The translations under genes were made by a program, and so were the position numbers. DNA of 64,000 nucleotides. It comes from Oasisia sp. SBJ-2009 (taxonomy: Eukaryota; Annelida; Polychaeta; Sabellida; Siboglinidae). The notes under the pieces are model-generated. The model did no database searches, had not been told where the DNA came from, and worked only from the letters and a program-made list of their open reading frames with translations. Below, in pieces: positions 10,201 to 24,300 of this stretch; the stretch's first letter is position 1; every line of letters begins with the position of its first letter. Where the stretch lies: the NCBI GenBank assembly GCA_964017155.1, contig OZ024854.1, positions 70,078,754 to 70,142,753 on the forward strand. The letters are read 5' to 3'.

Positions 10201-11684
10201 ACTCCCGCCGTTTACCCAGCGGTCGGCACGGAATTCTGTTGAAAAGAATGTAAACAGACATTTACGCTTCCCCAAGTGATCCCCCGTAGACGGATCGGAC
10301 TTTGTCGTTTTCCTCGATTTGTTTCCAAAACTTGGCAAGAGGACGCGCACGGTCAGTTAGTTTCGTCGAGAGAGTCATAGTTACACTCCGTGCGTGGAAT
10401 ACGCCCGAGAGGACCGACCGGCGCGTCGAACTTGGCCGTTTCTCTCGATTCTCAAAACTGATTCCCCGTAGACGGATCGGACTTTGTCGTTTTGCTCGAT
10501 TTGTACAACTATCACCCTGTTACGGTCGCCAAATGCCTCGTCACCTCATCTAGTTAGTGGTTCATCATTATTACTCCCGCCGTTTACCCAGCGATCGACA
10601 CGGGATTATGTTGAAAAGAATGTAAACAGACATTTACGCTTCCCTAACTGATCCCCCGTACACGGATCGGACTTTGTCGTTTTCCTCGATTTGTTTCCAA
10701 AATTTGGCAAGACGACGCGTACGGTCAGTTGGTTTCGTCGAGAGAGTCGTAGTTACACTCCGTGCGTGGATTACGCCCGAGAAGACCGACCGGCGCGTCG
10801 AACTTGGCCGTTTCTCTCGATTCTCAAAACTGATCCCCCGTAGACGAATCGGACTTTGTCGTTTTGCTCGATTTGTGCAACTATCACCCTGTTAAGGTCG
10901 CCAAATGCCTCGTCACCTCATCTAGTTAGTGGTTCATCATTATTACTCCCGCCGTTTACCCAGCGGTCGGCACGGAATTCTGTTGAAAAGAATGTAAACA
11001 GACATTTACGCTTCCACTACTGATCCCCCGTAGACGGATCGGACTTTGTCGTTTTCCTCGATTTGTTTCCAAAAGTTGGCAAGACGAAGCGCACGGTCAG
11101 TTGGTTTCGTCGAGAGAGTCGTAGTTACACCCCTTGCGTGGCACACGCCCGAGAAGACCGACCGGCGCGTCGAACTTGGCCGTTTCTCTCGATTCTCGAA
11201 ACTGATCCCCCGTAGACGAATCGGACTTTGTCGTTTTCCTCGATTTGTGCAACTATCACCCTGTTAAGGTCGCCAATCCCCTCGTCACCTCATCTAGTTA
11301 GTGGTTCATTATTACTCCCGCCGTTTACCCAGCGGTCGGCACGGAATTATGTTGAAAAGAATGTAAACAGACATTTACGCTTCCACTACTGATCCCCCGT
11401 AGACGGATCGGACTTTGTCGTTTTCCTCGATTTGTTTCCAAAATTTGGCAAGACGACGCGTACGGTCAGTTGGTTTCGTCGAGAGAGTCGTAGTTACACT
11501 CCGTGCGTGGATTACGCCCGAGAAGACCGACCGGCGCGTCGAACTTGGCCGTTTCTCTAGATTCTCAAAACTGATCCCCCGTAGACGGATGGGACTTTGT
11601 CGTTTTGCTCGATTTGTGCAACTATCACCCTGTTACGGTCGCCAAATGCCTCGTCACCTCATCTAGTTAGTGGTTCATCATTAT
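7230..11684 (+). repeat. Small-period region built on B-C-G
   Basis: Monomers start at 7230 (G), 7602 (B), 7974 (C), 8346 (G), 8718 (B), 9090 (C/A mosaic), 9459 (D), 9828 (B), 10200 (C), 10572 (G), 10944 (A) and 11313 (G-like with 'ggatggg'). G-B-C repeats with a period of 1116 bp. The block B-C-G at 7602 recurs at 9828, offset 2226, sharing the rare marks 'tctcaaatctc' in B and 'ctgattcccc' in C. Differences I noticed include 'gagaggaccg' near 10410 and 'caccttg' near 8287. The G copies carry 'gacgcgtacgg'. Confidence 0.85.
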
Positions 11685-14600
11685 TACTCCCGCCGTTTAC
11701 CCAGCGATCGGCACGGGATTATGTTGAAAAGAATGTAAACAGACATTTACGCTTCACCAACTGATTCCCCGTAGACGGATCGGACTTTGTCGTTTTCCTC
11801 GATTTGTTTCCAAAAGTTGGCAAGACGACGCGCACGGTCAGTTGGTTTCGTCGAGAGAGTCGTAGTTACACCCCTTGCGTGGCACACGCCCGAGAAGACC
11901 GACCGGCGCGTCGAACTTGGCCGTTTCTCTCGATTCTCAAAACTGATCCCCCGTAGACGAATCGGACTTTGTCGTTTTCCTCGATTTGTGCAACTATCAC
12001 CCTGTTAAGGTCGCCAATCGCCTCGTCACCTCATCTAGTTAGTGGTTCATTATTACTCCCGCCGTTTACCCAGCGGTCGGCACGGAATTATGTTGAAAAG
12101 AATGTAAACATACATTTACGCTTCCACTACTGATCCCCCGTAGACGGATCGGACTTTGTCGTTTTCCTCGATTTGTTTCCAAAACTTGGCAAGACGATGC
12201 GCACGGTCAGTTGGTTTCGTCGAGAGATTCGTAGTTACACCCCTTGCATGGCACACGCCCGAGAAGACCGACCGGCGCGTCGAACTTGGCCGTTTCTCTC
12301 GAATCTCAAAACTGATCCCCCGTAGACGGATCGGACTTTGTCGTTTTGCTCGATTTGTACAACTATCACCCTGTTACGGTCGCCAAATGCCTCGTCACCT
12401 CATCTAGTTAGTGGTTCATCATTATTACTCCCGCCGTTTACCCAGCGATCGACACGGGATTATGTTGAAAAGAATGTAAACAGACATTTACGCTTCCCTA
12501 ACTGATCCCCCGTACACGGATCGGACTTTGTCGTTTTCCTCGATTTGTTTCCAAAAGTTGGCAAGACGACGCGCACGGTCAGTTGGTTTCGTCGAGAGAG
12601 CCGTAGTTACACCCCTTGCGTGGCACACGCCCGAGAAGACCGACCGGCGCGTCGAACTTGGCCGTTTCTCTCGATTCTCAAAACTGATCCCCCGTAGACG
12701 AATCGGACTTTGTCGTTTTCCTCGATTTGTGCAACTATCACCCTGTTAAGGTCGCCAATCGCCTCGTCACCTCATCTAGTTAGTGGTTCATTAATACTCC
12801 CGCCGTTTACCCAGCGGTCGGCACGGAATTCTGTTGAAAAGAATGTAAACAGACATTTACGCTTCCACTACTGATCCCCCGTAGACGGATCGGACTTTGT
12901 CGTTTTCCTCGATTTGTTTCCAAAACTTGGCAAGACGACGCGCACGGTCAGTTGGTTTCGTCGAGAGAGTCGTAGTTACACTCCGTGCGTGGAATACGCC
13001 CGAGAAGACCGACCGGCGCGTCGAATTTGGGCGTTTCTTTCGATTCTCAAAACTGATCCCCCGTAGACGGATCGGACTTTGTCGTTTTGCTCTATTTGTG
13101 CAACTATCACCCTGTTAAGGTCGCCAAATGCCTTGACACCTCATCTAGTTAGTGGTTCATTATTACTCCCGCCGTTTACCCAGCGGTCGCCACGGAATTT
13201 TGTTGAAAAGAATGTAAACAGACATTTACGCTTCCCCAACTGATCCCCCGTAGACGGATCGGACTTTGTCGTTTTCCTCGATTTGTTTCCAAAACTTGGC
13301 AAGACGATGCGCACGGTCAGTTGGTTTCGTCGAGAGAGTCGTAGTTACACCCTTTGCATGGCACACGCCCGAGAAGACCGACCGTCGCGTCGAACTTGGC
13401 CGTTTCTCTCGATTCTCAAAACTGATCCCCCGTAGACGGATCGGACTTTGTCGTTTTCCTCGATTTGTGCAACTATCACCCTGTTAAGGTCGCCAAATGC
13501 CTCGTCACCTCATCTAGTTAGTGGTTCATTATTACTCCCGCCGTTTACCCAGCGGTCGGCACGGAATTATGTTGAAAAGAATGTAAACAGACATTTACGC
13601 TTCCACTACTGATCCCCCGTAGACGGATCGGACTTTGTCGTTTTCCTCGATTTGTTTCCAAAAGTTGGCAAGACGACGCGCACGGTCAGTTGGTTTCGTC
13701 GAGAGAGTCGTAGTTACACCCCTTGCGTGGCACACGCCCGAGAAGACCGACCGGCGCGTCGAACTTGGCCGTTTCTCTCGATTCTCAAAACTGATCCCCC
13801 GTAGACGGATCGGACTTTGTCGTTTTCCTCGATTTGTGCAACTATCACCCTGTTAAGGTCGCCAAATGCCTCGTCACCTCATCTAGTTAGTGGTTCATTA
13901 TTACTCCCGCCGTTTACCCAGCGGTCGGCACGGAATTATGTTGAAAAGAATGTAAACAGACATTTACGCTTCCACTACTGATCCCCCGTAGACGGATCGG
14001 ACTTTGTCGTTTTCCTCGATTTGTTTCCAAAACTTGGCAAGAGGACGAGCACGGTCAGTTAGTTTCGTCGAGAGAGTCATAGTTACACTCCGTGCGTGGA
14101 ATACGCCCGAGAAGACCGACCGGCGCGTCGAACTTGGCCGTTTCTCTCGATTCTCAAAACTGATCCCCCGTAGACGGATCGGACTTTGTCGTTTTGCTCG
14201 ATTTGTACAACTATCACCCTGTTACGGTCGCCAAATGCCTCGTCACCTCATCTAGTTAGTGGTTCATCATTATTACTCCCGCCGTTTACCCAGCGATCGA
14301 CACGGGATTATGTTGAAAAGAATGTAAACAGACATTTACGCTTCCCTAACTGATCCCCCGTAGACGGATCGGACTTTGTCGTTTTCCTCGATTTGTTTCC
14401 AAAACTTGGCAAGACGATGCGCACGGTCAGTTGGTTTCGTCGAGAGATTCGTAGTTACACCCCTTGCATGGCACACGCCCGAGAAGACCGACCGGCGCGT
14501 CGAACTTGGCCGTTTCTCTCGAATCTCAAAACTGATCCCCCGTAGACGGATCGGACTTTGTCGTTTTGCTCTATTTGTGCAACTATCACCCTGTTAAGGT

Positions 14601-15014
14601 CGCCAAATGCCTTGACACCTCATCTAGTTAGTGGTTCATTATTACTCCCGCCGTTTACCCAGCGGTCGCCACGGAATTTTGTTGAAAAGAATGTAAACAG
14701 ACATTTACGCTTCCCCAACTGATCCCCCGTAGACGGATCGGACTTTGTCGTTTTCCTCGATTTGTTTCCAAAACTTGGCAAGACGATGCGCACGGTCAGT
14801 TGGTTTCGTCGAGAGAGTCATAGTTACACTCCGTGCGTGGAATACGCCCGAGAAGACCGACCGGCGCGTCGAACTTGGCCGTTTCTCTAGATTCTCAAAA
14901 CTGATCCCCCGTAGACGGATGGGACTTTGTCGTTTTGCTCGATTTGTGCAACTATCACCCTGTTACGGTCGCCAAATGCCTCGTCACCTCATCTAGTTAG
15001 TGGTTCATCATTAT
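11685..15014 (+). repeat. Higher-order unit, 9 monomers, 3330 bp
   Basis: Order A, B/C mosaic, A2, D, E, A, C, H, F, starting at 11685, 12054, 12426, 12795, 13164, 13533, 13902, 14274 and 14643. H has a B front ('agattcgtag', 'gaatctc') and a D tail ('gctctattt', 'ccttgacacc'). This is the first stretch with the A2-D-E series that dominates the rest of the window. The A2 to C part recurs 3702 bp downstream from 16128. Confidence 0.88.
12054..12425 (+). repeat. Mosaic monomer, B front with C tail
   Basis: The front has the B marks 'gacgatgcgc', 'agattcgtag' and 'gaatctc'. The tail reads 'ggactttg' and 'gtacaac', as in C, where B has 'ggactgtg' and 'gtgcaac'. In the usual series A-B-C-A2 this equals an in-phase deletion of one 372-bp monomer. 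Confidence 0.85.
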
Positions 15015-17975
15015 TACTCCCGCCGTTTACCCAGCGATCGGCACGGGATTATGTTGAAAAGAATGTAAACAGACATTTACGCTTCACCAACTGATTCCCC
15101 GTAGACGGATCGGACTTTGTCGTTTTCCTCGATTTGTTTCCAAAAGTTGGCAAGACGACGCGCACGGTCAGTTGGTTTCGTCGAGAGAGTCGTAGTTACA
15201 CCCCTTGCGTGGCACACGCCCGAGAAGACCGACCGGCGCGTCGAACTTGGCCGTTTCTCTCGATTCTCAAAACTGATCCCCCGTAGACGAATCGGACTTT
15301 GTCGTTTTCCTCGATTTGTGCAACTATCACCCTGTTAAGGTCGCCAATCGCCTCGTCACCTCATCTAGTTAGTGGTTCATTATTACTCCCGCCGTTTACC
15401 CAGCGGTCGGCACGGAATTATGTTGAAAAGAATGTAAACATACATTTACGCTTCCACTACTGATCCCCCGTAGACGGATCGGACTTTGTCGTTTTCCTCG
15501 ATTTGTTTCCAAAACTTGGCAAGACGATGCGCACGGTCAGTTGGTTTCGTCGAGAGATTCGTAGTTACACCCCTTGCATGGCACACGCCCGAGAAGACCG
15601 ACCGGCGCGTCGAACTTGGCCGTTTCTCTCGAATCTCAAAACTGATCCCCCGTAGACGGATCGGACTGTGTCGTTTTGCTCGATTTGTGCAACTATCACC
15701 CTGTTACGGTCGCCAAATGCCTCGTCACCTCATCTAGTTAGTGGTTCATCATTATTACTCCCGCCGTTTACCCAGCGATCGGCACGGAATTATGTTGAAA
15801 AGAATGTAAACAGACATTTACGCTTCCCCAAGTGATCCCCCGTAGACGGATCGGACTTTGTCGTTTTCCTCGATTTGTTTCCAAAACTTGGCAAGAGGAC
15901 GAGCACGGTCAGTTAGTTTCGTCGAGAGAGTCATAGTTACACTCCGTGCGTGGAATACGCCCGAGAAGACCGACCGGCGCGTCGAACTTGGCCGTTTCTC
16001 TCGATTCTCAAAACTGATCCCCCGTAGACGGATCGGACTTTGTCGTTTTGCTCGATTTGTACAACTATCACCCTGTTACGGTCGCCAAATGCCTCGTCAC
16101 CTCATCTAGTTAGTGGTTCATCATTATTACTCCCGCCGTTTACCCAGCGATCGACACGGGATTATGTTGAAAAGAATGTAAACAGACATTTACGCTTCCC
16201 TAACTGATCCCCCGTACACGGATCGGACTTTGTCGTTTTCCTCGATTTGTTTCCAAAAGTTGGCAAGACGACGCGCACGGTCAGTTGGTTTCGTCGAGAG
16301 AGCCGTAGTTACACCCCTTGCGTGGCACACGCCCGAGAAGACCGACCGGCGCGTCGAACTTGGCCGTTTCTCTCGATTCTCAAAACTGATCCCCCGTAGA
16401 CGAATCGGACTTTGTCGTTTTCCTCGATTTGTGCAACTATCACCCTGTTAAGGTCGCCAATCGCCTCGTCACCTCATCTAGTTAGTGGTTCATTAATACT
16501 CCCGCCGTTTACCCAGCGGTCGGCACGGAATTCTGTTGAAAAGAATGTAAACAGACATTTACGCTTCCACTACTGATCCCCCGTAGACGGATCGGACTTT
16601 GTCGTTTTCCTCGATTTGTTTCCAAAACTTGGCAAGACGACGCGCACGGTCAGTTGGTTTCGTCGAGAGAGTCGTAGTTACACTCCGTGCGTGGAATACG
16701 CCCGAGAAGACCGACCGGCGCGTCGAATTTGGGCGTTTCTTTCGATTCTCAAAACTGATCCCCCGTAGACGGATCGGACTTTGTCGTTTTGCTCTATTTG
16801 TGCAACTATCACCCTGTTAAGGTCGCCAAATGCCTTGACACCTCATCTAGTTAGTGGTTCATTATTACTCCCGCCGTTTACCCAGCGGTCGCCACGGAAT
16901 TTTGTTGAAAAGAATGTAAACAGACATTTACGCTTCCCCAACTGATCCCCCGTAGACGGATCGGACTTTGTCGTTTTCCTCGATTTGTTTCCAAAACTTG
17001 GCAAGACGATGCGCACGGTCAGTTGGTTTCGTCGAGAGAGTCGTAGTTACACCCTTTGCATGGCACACGCCCGAGAAGACCGACCGTCGCGTCGAACTTG
17101 GCCGTTTCTCTCGATTCTCAAAACTGATCCCCCGTAGACGGATCGGACTTTGTCGTTTTCCTCGATTTGTGCAACTATCACCCTGTTAAGGTCGCCAAAT
17201 GCCTCGTCACCTCATCTAGTTAGTGGTTCATTATTACTCCCGCCGTTTACCCAGCGGTCGGCACGGAATTATGTTGAAAAGAATGTAAACAGACATTTAC
17301 GCTTCCACTACTGATCCCCCGTAGACGGATCGGACTTTGTCGTTTTCCTCGATTTGTTTCCAAAAGTTGGCAAGACGACGCGCACGGTCAGTTGGTTTCG
17401 TCGAGAGAGTCGTAGTTACACCCCTTGCGTGGCACACGCCCGAGAAGACCGACCGGCGCGTCGAACTTGGCCGTTTCTCTCGATTCTCAAAACTGATCCC
17501 CCGTAGACGGATCGGACTTTGTCGTTTTCCTCGATTTGTGCAACTATCACCCTGTTAAGGTCGCCAAATGCCTCGTCACCTCATCTAGTTAGTGGTTCAT
17601 TATTACTCCCGCCGTTTACCCAGCGGTCGGCACGGAATTATGTTGAAAAGAATGTAAACAGACATTTACGCTTCCACTACTGATCCCCCGTAGACGGATC
17701 GGACTTTGTCGTTTTCCTCGATTTGTTTCCAAAACTTGGCAAGAGGACGAGCACGGTCAGTTAGTTTCGTCGAGAGAGTCATAGTTACACTCCGTGCGTG
17801 GAATACGCCCGAGAAGACCGACCGGCGCGTCGAACTTGGCCGTTTCTCTCGATTCTCAAAACTGATCCCCCGTAGACGGATCGGACTTTGTCGTTTTGCT
17901 CGATTTGTACAACTATCACCCTGTTACGGTCGCCAAATGCCTCGTCACCTCATCTAGTTAGTGGTTCATCATTAT
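15015..17975 (+). repeat. Higher-order unit segment, 8 monomers
   Basis: Order A, B, C, A2, D, E, A, C, starting at 15015, 15384, 15756, 16128, 16497, 16866, 17235 and 17604. This is the earliest complete A-B-C-A2-D-E series in the window. The A2 head carries 'gatcgacacggg' and 'gtacacgg', and the D head carries an EcoRI-type 'ggaattctg'. Confidence 0.88.
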
Positions 17976-18344
17976 TACTCCCGCCGTTTACCCAGCGATC
18001 GACACGGGATTATGTTGAAAAGAATGTAAACAGACATTTACGCTTCCCTAACTGATCCCCCGTAGACGGATCGGACTTTGTCGTTTTCCTCGATTTGTTT
18101 CCAAAACTTGGCAAGACGATGCGCACGGTCAGTTGGTTTCGTCGAGAGATTCGTAGTTACACCCCTTGCATGGCACACGCCCGAGAAGACCGACCGGCGC
18201 GTCGAACTTGGCCGTTTCTCTCGATTCTCAAAACTGATCCCCCGTAGACGAATCGGACTTTGTCGTTTTCCTCGATTTGTGCAACTATCACCCTGTTAAG
18301 GTCGCCAATCGCCTCGTCACCTCATCTAGTTAGTGGTTCATTAA
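17976..18344 (+). repeat. Mosaic monomer, B/H front with A2 tail
   Basis: It starts like H ('gacgatgcgc', 'agattcgtag', 'ccttgcatggcac') and changes to the A2 form before 'gattctc', then 'gacgaatcgg' and 'ccaatcgcctc'. It is followed by D. Compared with C-H-F-A-B-C-A2-D upstream, it fits an in-phase deletion of five monomers (1854 bp) joining H to A2. Confidence 0.8.
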
Positions 18345-21302
18345 TACTCCCGCCGTTTACCCAGCGGTCGGCACGGAATTCTGTTGAAAAGAATGTAAAC
18401 AGACATTTACGCTTCCACTACTGATCCCCCGTAGACGGATCGGACTTTGTCGTTTTCCTCGATTTGTTTCCAAAACTTGGCAAGACGACGCGCACGGTCA
18501 GTTGGTTTCGTCGAGAGAGTCGTAGTTACACTCCGTGCGTGGAATACGCCCGAGAAGACCGACCGGCGCGTCGAATTTGGGCGTTTCTTTCGATTCTCAA
18601 AACTGATCCCCCGTAGACGGATCGGACTTTGTCGTTTTGCTCTATTTGTGCAACTATCACCCTGTTAAGGTCGCCAAATGCCTTGACACCTCATCTAGTT
18701 AGTGGTTCATTATTACTCCCGCCGTTTACCCAGCGGTCGCCACGGAATTTTGTTGAAAAGAATGTAAACAGACATTTACGCTTCCCCAACTGATCCCCCG
18801 TAGACGGATCGGACTTTGTCGTTTTCCTCGATTTGTTTCCAAAACTTGGCAAGACGATGCGCACGGTCAGTTGGTTTCGTCGAGAGAGTCGTAGTTACAC
18901 CCTTTGCATGGCACACGCCCGAGAAGACCGACCGTCGCGTCGAACTTGGCCGTTTCTCTCGATTCTCAAAACTGATCCCCCGTAGACGGATCGGACTTTG
19001 TCGTTTTCCTCGATTTGTGCAACTATCACCCTGTTAAGGTCGCCAAATGCCTCGTCACCTCATCTAGTTAGTGGTTCATTATTACTCCCGCCGTTTACCC
19101 AGCGGTCGGCACGGAATTATGTTGAAAAGAATGTAAACAGACATTTACGCTTCCACTACTGATCCCCCGTAGACGGATCGGACTTTGTCGTTTTCCTCGA
19201 TTTGTTTCCAAAAGTTGGCAAGACGACGCGCACGGTCAGTTGGTTTCGTCGAGAGAGTCGTAGTTACACCCCTTGCGTGGCACACGCCCGAGAAGACCGA
19301 CCGGCGCGTCGAACTTGGCCGTTTCTCTCGATTCTCAAAACTGATCCCCCGTAGACGGATCGGACTTTGTCGTTTTCCTCGATTTGTGCAACTATCACCC
19401 TGTTAAGGTCGCCAAATGCCTCGTCACCTCATCTAGTTAGTGGTTCATTATTACTCCCGCCGTTTACCCAGCGGTCGGCACGGAATTATGTTGAAAAGAA
19501 TGTAAACAGACATTTACGCTTCCCCAACTGATCCCCCGTAGACGGATCGGACTTTGTCGTTTTCCTCGATTTGTTTCCAAAACTTGGCAAGACGATGCGC
19601 ACGGTCAGTTGGTTTCGTCGAGAGAGTCGTAGTTACACCCTTTGCATGGCACACGCCCGAGAAGACCGACCGTCGCGTCGAACTTGGCCGTTTCTCTCGA
19701 TTCTCAAAACTGATCCCCCGTAGACGGATCGGACTTTGTCGTTTTCCTCGATTTGTGCAACTATCACCCTGTTAAGGTCGCCAAATGCCTCGTCACCTCA
19801 TCTAGTTAGTGGTTCATTATTACTCCCGCCGTTTACCCAGCGGTCGGCACGGAATTATGTTGAAAAGAATGTAAACAGACATTTACGCTTCCACTACTGA
19901 TCCCCCGTAGACGGATCGGACTTTGTCGTTTTCCTCGATTTGTTTCCAAAAGTTGGCAAGACGACGCGCACGGTCAGTTGGTTTCGTCGAGAGAGTCGTA
20001 GTTACACCCCTTGCGTGGCACACGCCCGAGAAGACCGACCGGCGCGTCGAACTTGGCCGTTTCTCTCGATTCTCAAAACTGATCCCCCGTAGACGGATCG
20101 GACTTTGTCGTTTTCCTCGATTTGTGCAACTATCACCCTGTTAAGGTCGCCAAATGCCTCGTCACCTCATCTAGTTAGTGGTTCATTATTACTCCCGCCG
20201 TTTACCCAGCGGTCGGCACGGAATTATGTTGAAAAGAATGTAAACAGACATTTACGCTTCCACTACTGATCCCCCGTAGACGGATCGGACTTTGTCGTTT
20301 TCCTCGATTTGTTTCCAAAACTTGGCAAGAGGACGAGCACGGTCAGTTAGTTTCGTCGAGAGAGTCATAGTTACACTCCGTGCGTGGAATACGCCCGAGA
20401 AGACCGACCGGCGCGTCGAACTTGGCCGTTTCTCTCGATTCTCAAAACTGATCCCCCGTAGACGGATCGGACTTTGTCGTTTTGCTCGATTTGTACAACT
20501 ATCACCCTGTTACGGTCGCCAAATGCCTCGTCACCTCATCTAGTTAGTGGTTCATCATTATTACTCCCGCCGTTTACCCAGCGATCGACACGGGATTATG
20601 TTGAAAAGAATGTAAACAGACATTTACGCTTCCCTAACTGATCCCCCGTAGACGGATCGGACTTTGTCGTTTTCCTCGATTTGTTTCCAAAACTTGGCAA
20701 GACGATGCGCACGGTCAGTTGGTTTCGTCGAGAGATTCGTAGTTACACCCCTTGCATGGCACACGCCCGAGAAGACCGACCGGCGCGTCGAACTTGGCCG
20801 TTTCTCTCGAATCTCAAAACTGATCCCCCGTAGACGGATCGGACTTTGTCGTTTTGCTCTATTTGTGCAACTATCACCCTGTTAAGGTCGCCAAATGCCT
20901 TGACACCTCATCTAGTTAGTGGTTCATTATTACTCCCGCCGTTTACCCAGCGGTCGCCACGGAATTTTGTTGAAAAGAATGTAAACAGACATTTACGCTT
21001 CCCCAACTGATCCCCCGTAGACGGATCGGACTTTGTCGTTTTCCTCGATTTGTTTCCAAAACTTGGCAAGACGATGCGCACGGTCAGTTGGTTTCGTCGA
21101 GAGAGTCATAGTTACACTCCGTGCGTGGAATACGCCCGAGAAGACCGACCGGCGCGTCGAACTTGGCCGTTTCTCTAGATTCTCAAAACTGATCCCCCGT
21201 AGACGGATGGGACTTTGTCGTTTTGCTCGATTTGTGCAACTATCACCCTGTTACGGTCGCCAAATGCCTCGTCACCTCATCTAGTTAGTGGTTCATCATT
21301 AT
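18345..21302 (+). repeat. Higher-order unit segment, 8 monomers
   Basis: Order D, E, A, E, A, C, H, F, starting at 18345, 18714, 19083, 19452, 19821, 20190, 20562 and 20931. E-A occurs twice in a row (period 738 bp); the second E (19452) has an A-type head ('cggtcggcacggaattatg') and is therefore a mosaic. The C-H-F-A stretch matches 13902 onward at an offset of 6288. Confidence 0.87.
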
Positions 21303-24300
21303 TACTCCCGCCGTTTACCCAGCGATCGGCACGGGATTATGTTGAAAAGAATGTAAACAGACATTTACGCTTCACCAACTGATTCCCCGTAGACGGATCG
21401 GACTTTGTCGTTTTCCTCGATTTGTTTCCAAAAGTTGGCAAGACGACGCGCACGGTCAGTTGGTTTCGTCGAGAGAGTCGTAGTTACACCCCTTGCGTGG
21501 CACACGCCCGAGAAGACCGACCGGCGCGTCGAACTTGGCCGTTTCTCTCGATTCTCAAAACTGATCCCCCGTAGACGAATCGGACTTTGTCGTTTTCCTC
21601 GATTTGTGCAACTATCACCCTGTTAAGGTCGCCAATCGCCTCGTCACCTCATCTAGTTAGTGGTTCATTATTACTCCCGCCGTTTACCCAGCGGTCGGCA
21701 CGGAATTATGTTGAAAAGAATGTAAACAGACATTTACGCTTCCACTACTGATCCCCCGTAGACGGATCGGACTTTGTCGTTTTCCTCGATTTGTTTCCAA
21801 AACTTGGCAAGAGGACGAGCACGGTCAGTTAGTTTCGTCGAGAGAGTCATAGTTACACTCCGTGCGTGGAATACGCCCGAGAAGACCGACCGGCGCGTCG
21901 AACTTGGCCGTTTCTCTCGATTCTCAAAACTGATCCCCCGTAGACGGATCGGACTTTGTCGTTTTGCTCGATTTGTACAACTATCACCCTGTTACGGTCG
22001 CCAAATGCCTCGTCACCTCATCTAGTTAGTGGTTCATCATTATTACTCCCGCCGTTTACCCAGCGATCGACACGGGATTATGTTGAAAAGAATGTAAACA
22101 GACATTTACGCTTCCCTAACTGATCCCCCGTACACGGATCGGACTTTGTCGTTTTCCTCGATTTGTTTCCAAAAGTTGGCAAGACGACGCGCACGGTCAG
22201 TTGGTTTCGTCGAGAGAGCCGTAGTTACACCCCTTGCGTGGCACACGCCCGAGAAGACCGACCGGCGCGTCGAACTTGGCCGTTTCTCTCGATTCTCAAA
22301 ACTGATCCCCCGTAGACGAATCGGACTTTGTCGTTTTCCTCGATTTGTGCAACTATCACCCTGTTAAGGTCGCCAATCGCCTCGTCACCTCATCTAGTTA
22401 GTGGTTCATTAATACTCCCGCCGTTTACCCAGCGGTCGGCACGGAATTCTGTTGAAAAGAATGTAAACAGACATTTACGCTTCCACTACTGATCCCCCGT
22501 AGACGGATCGGACTTTGTCGTTTTCCTCGATTTGTTTCCAAAACTTGGCAAGACGACGCGCACGGTCAGTTGGTTTCGTCGAGAGAGTCGTAGTTACACT
22601 CCGTGCGTGGAATACGCCCGAGAAGACCGACCGGCGCGTCGAATTTGGGCGTTTCTTTCGATTCTCAAAACTGATCCCCCGTAGACGGATCGGACTTTGT
22701 CGTTTTGCTCTATTTGTGCAACTATCACCCTGTTAAGGTCGCCAAATGCCTTGACACCTCATCTAGTTAGTGGTTCATTATTACTCCCGCCGTTTACCCA
22801 GCGGTCGCCACGGAATTTTGTTGAAAAGAATGTAAACAGACATTTACGCTTCCCCAACTGATCCCCCGTAGACGGATCGGACTTTGTCGTTTTCCTCGAT
22901 TTGTTTCCAAAACTTGGCAAGACGATGCGCACGGTCAGTTGGTTTCGTCGAGAGAGTCGTAGTTACACCCTTTGCATGGCACACGCCCGAGAAGACCGAC
23001 CGTCGCGTCGAACTTGGCCGTTTCTCTCGATTCTCAAAACTGATCCCCCGTAGACGGATCGGACTTTGTCGTTTTCCTCGATTTGTGCAACTATCACCCT
23101 GTTAAGGTCGCCAAATGCCTCGTCACCTCATCTAGTTAGTGGTTCATTATTACTCCCGCCGTTTACCCAGCGGTCGGCACGGAATTATGTTGAAAAGAAT
23201 GTAAACAGACATTTACGCTTCCACTACTGATCCCCCGTAGACGGATCGGACTTTGTCGTTTTCCTCGATTTGTTTCCAAAAGTTGGCAAGACGACGCGCA
23301 CGGTCAGTTGGTTTCGTCGAGAGAGTCGTAGTTACACCCCTTGCGTGGCACACGCCCGAGAAGACCGACCGGCGCGTCGAACTTGGCCGTTTCTCTCGAT
23401 TCTCAAAACTGATCCCCCGTAGACGGATCGGACTTTGTCGTTTTCCTCGATTTGTGCAACTATCACCCTGTTAAGGTCGCCAAATGCCTCGTCACCTCAT
23501 CTAGTTAGTGGTTCATTATTACTCCCGCCGTTTACCCAGCGGTCGGCACGGAATTATGTTGAAAAGAATGTAAACAGACATTTACGCTTCCACTACTGAT
23601 CCCCCGTAGACGGATCGGACTTTGTCGTTTTCCTCGATTTGTTTCCAAAACTTGGCAAGAGGACGAGCACGGTCAGTTAGTTTCGTCGAGAGAGTCATAG
23701 TTACACTCCGTGCGTGGAATACGCCCGAGAAGACCGACCGGCGCGTCGAACTTGGCCGTTTCTCTCGATTCTCAAAACTGATCCCCCGTAGACGGATCGG
23801 ACTTTGTCGTTTTGCTCGATTTGTACAACTATCACCCTGTTACGGTCGCCAAATGCCTCGTCACCTCATCTAGTTAGTGGTTCATCATTATTACTCCCGC
23901 CGTTTACCCAGCGATCGACACGGGATTATGTTGAAAAGAATGTAAACAGACATTTACGCTTCCCTAACTGATCCCCCGTAGACGGATCGGACTTTGTCGT
24001 TTTCCTCGATTTGTTTCCAAAACTTGGCAAGACGATGCGCACGGTCAGTTGGTTTCGTCGAGAGATTCGTAGTTACACCCCTTGCATGGCACACGCCCGA
24101 GAAGACCGACCGGCGCGTCGAACTTGGCCGTTTCTCTCGAATCTCAAAACTGATCCCCCGTAGACGGATCGGACTTTGTCGTTTTGCTCTATTTGTGCAA
24201 CTATCACCCTGTTAAGGTCGCCAAATGCCTTGACACCTCATCTAGTTAGTGGTTCATTATTACTCCCGCCGTTTACCCAGCGGTCGCCACGGAATTTTGT

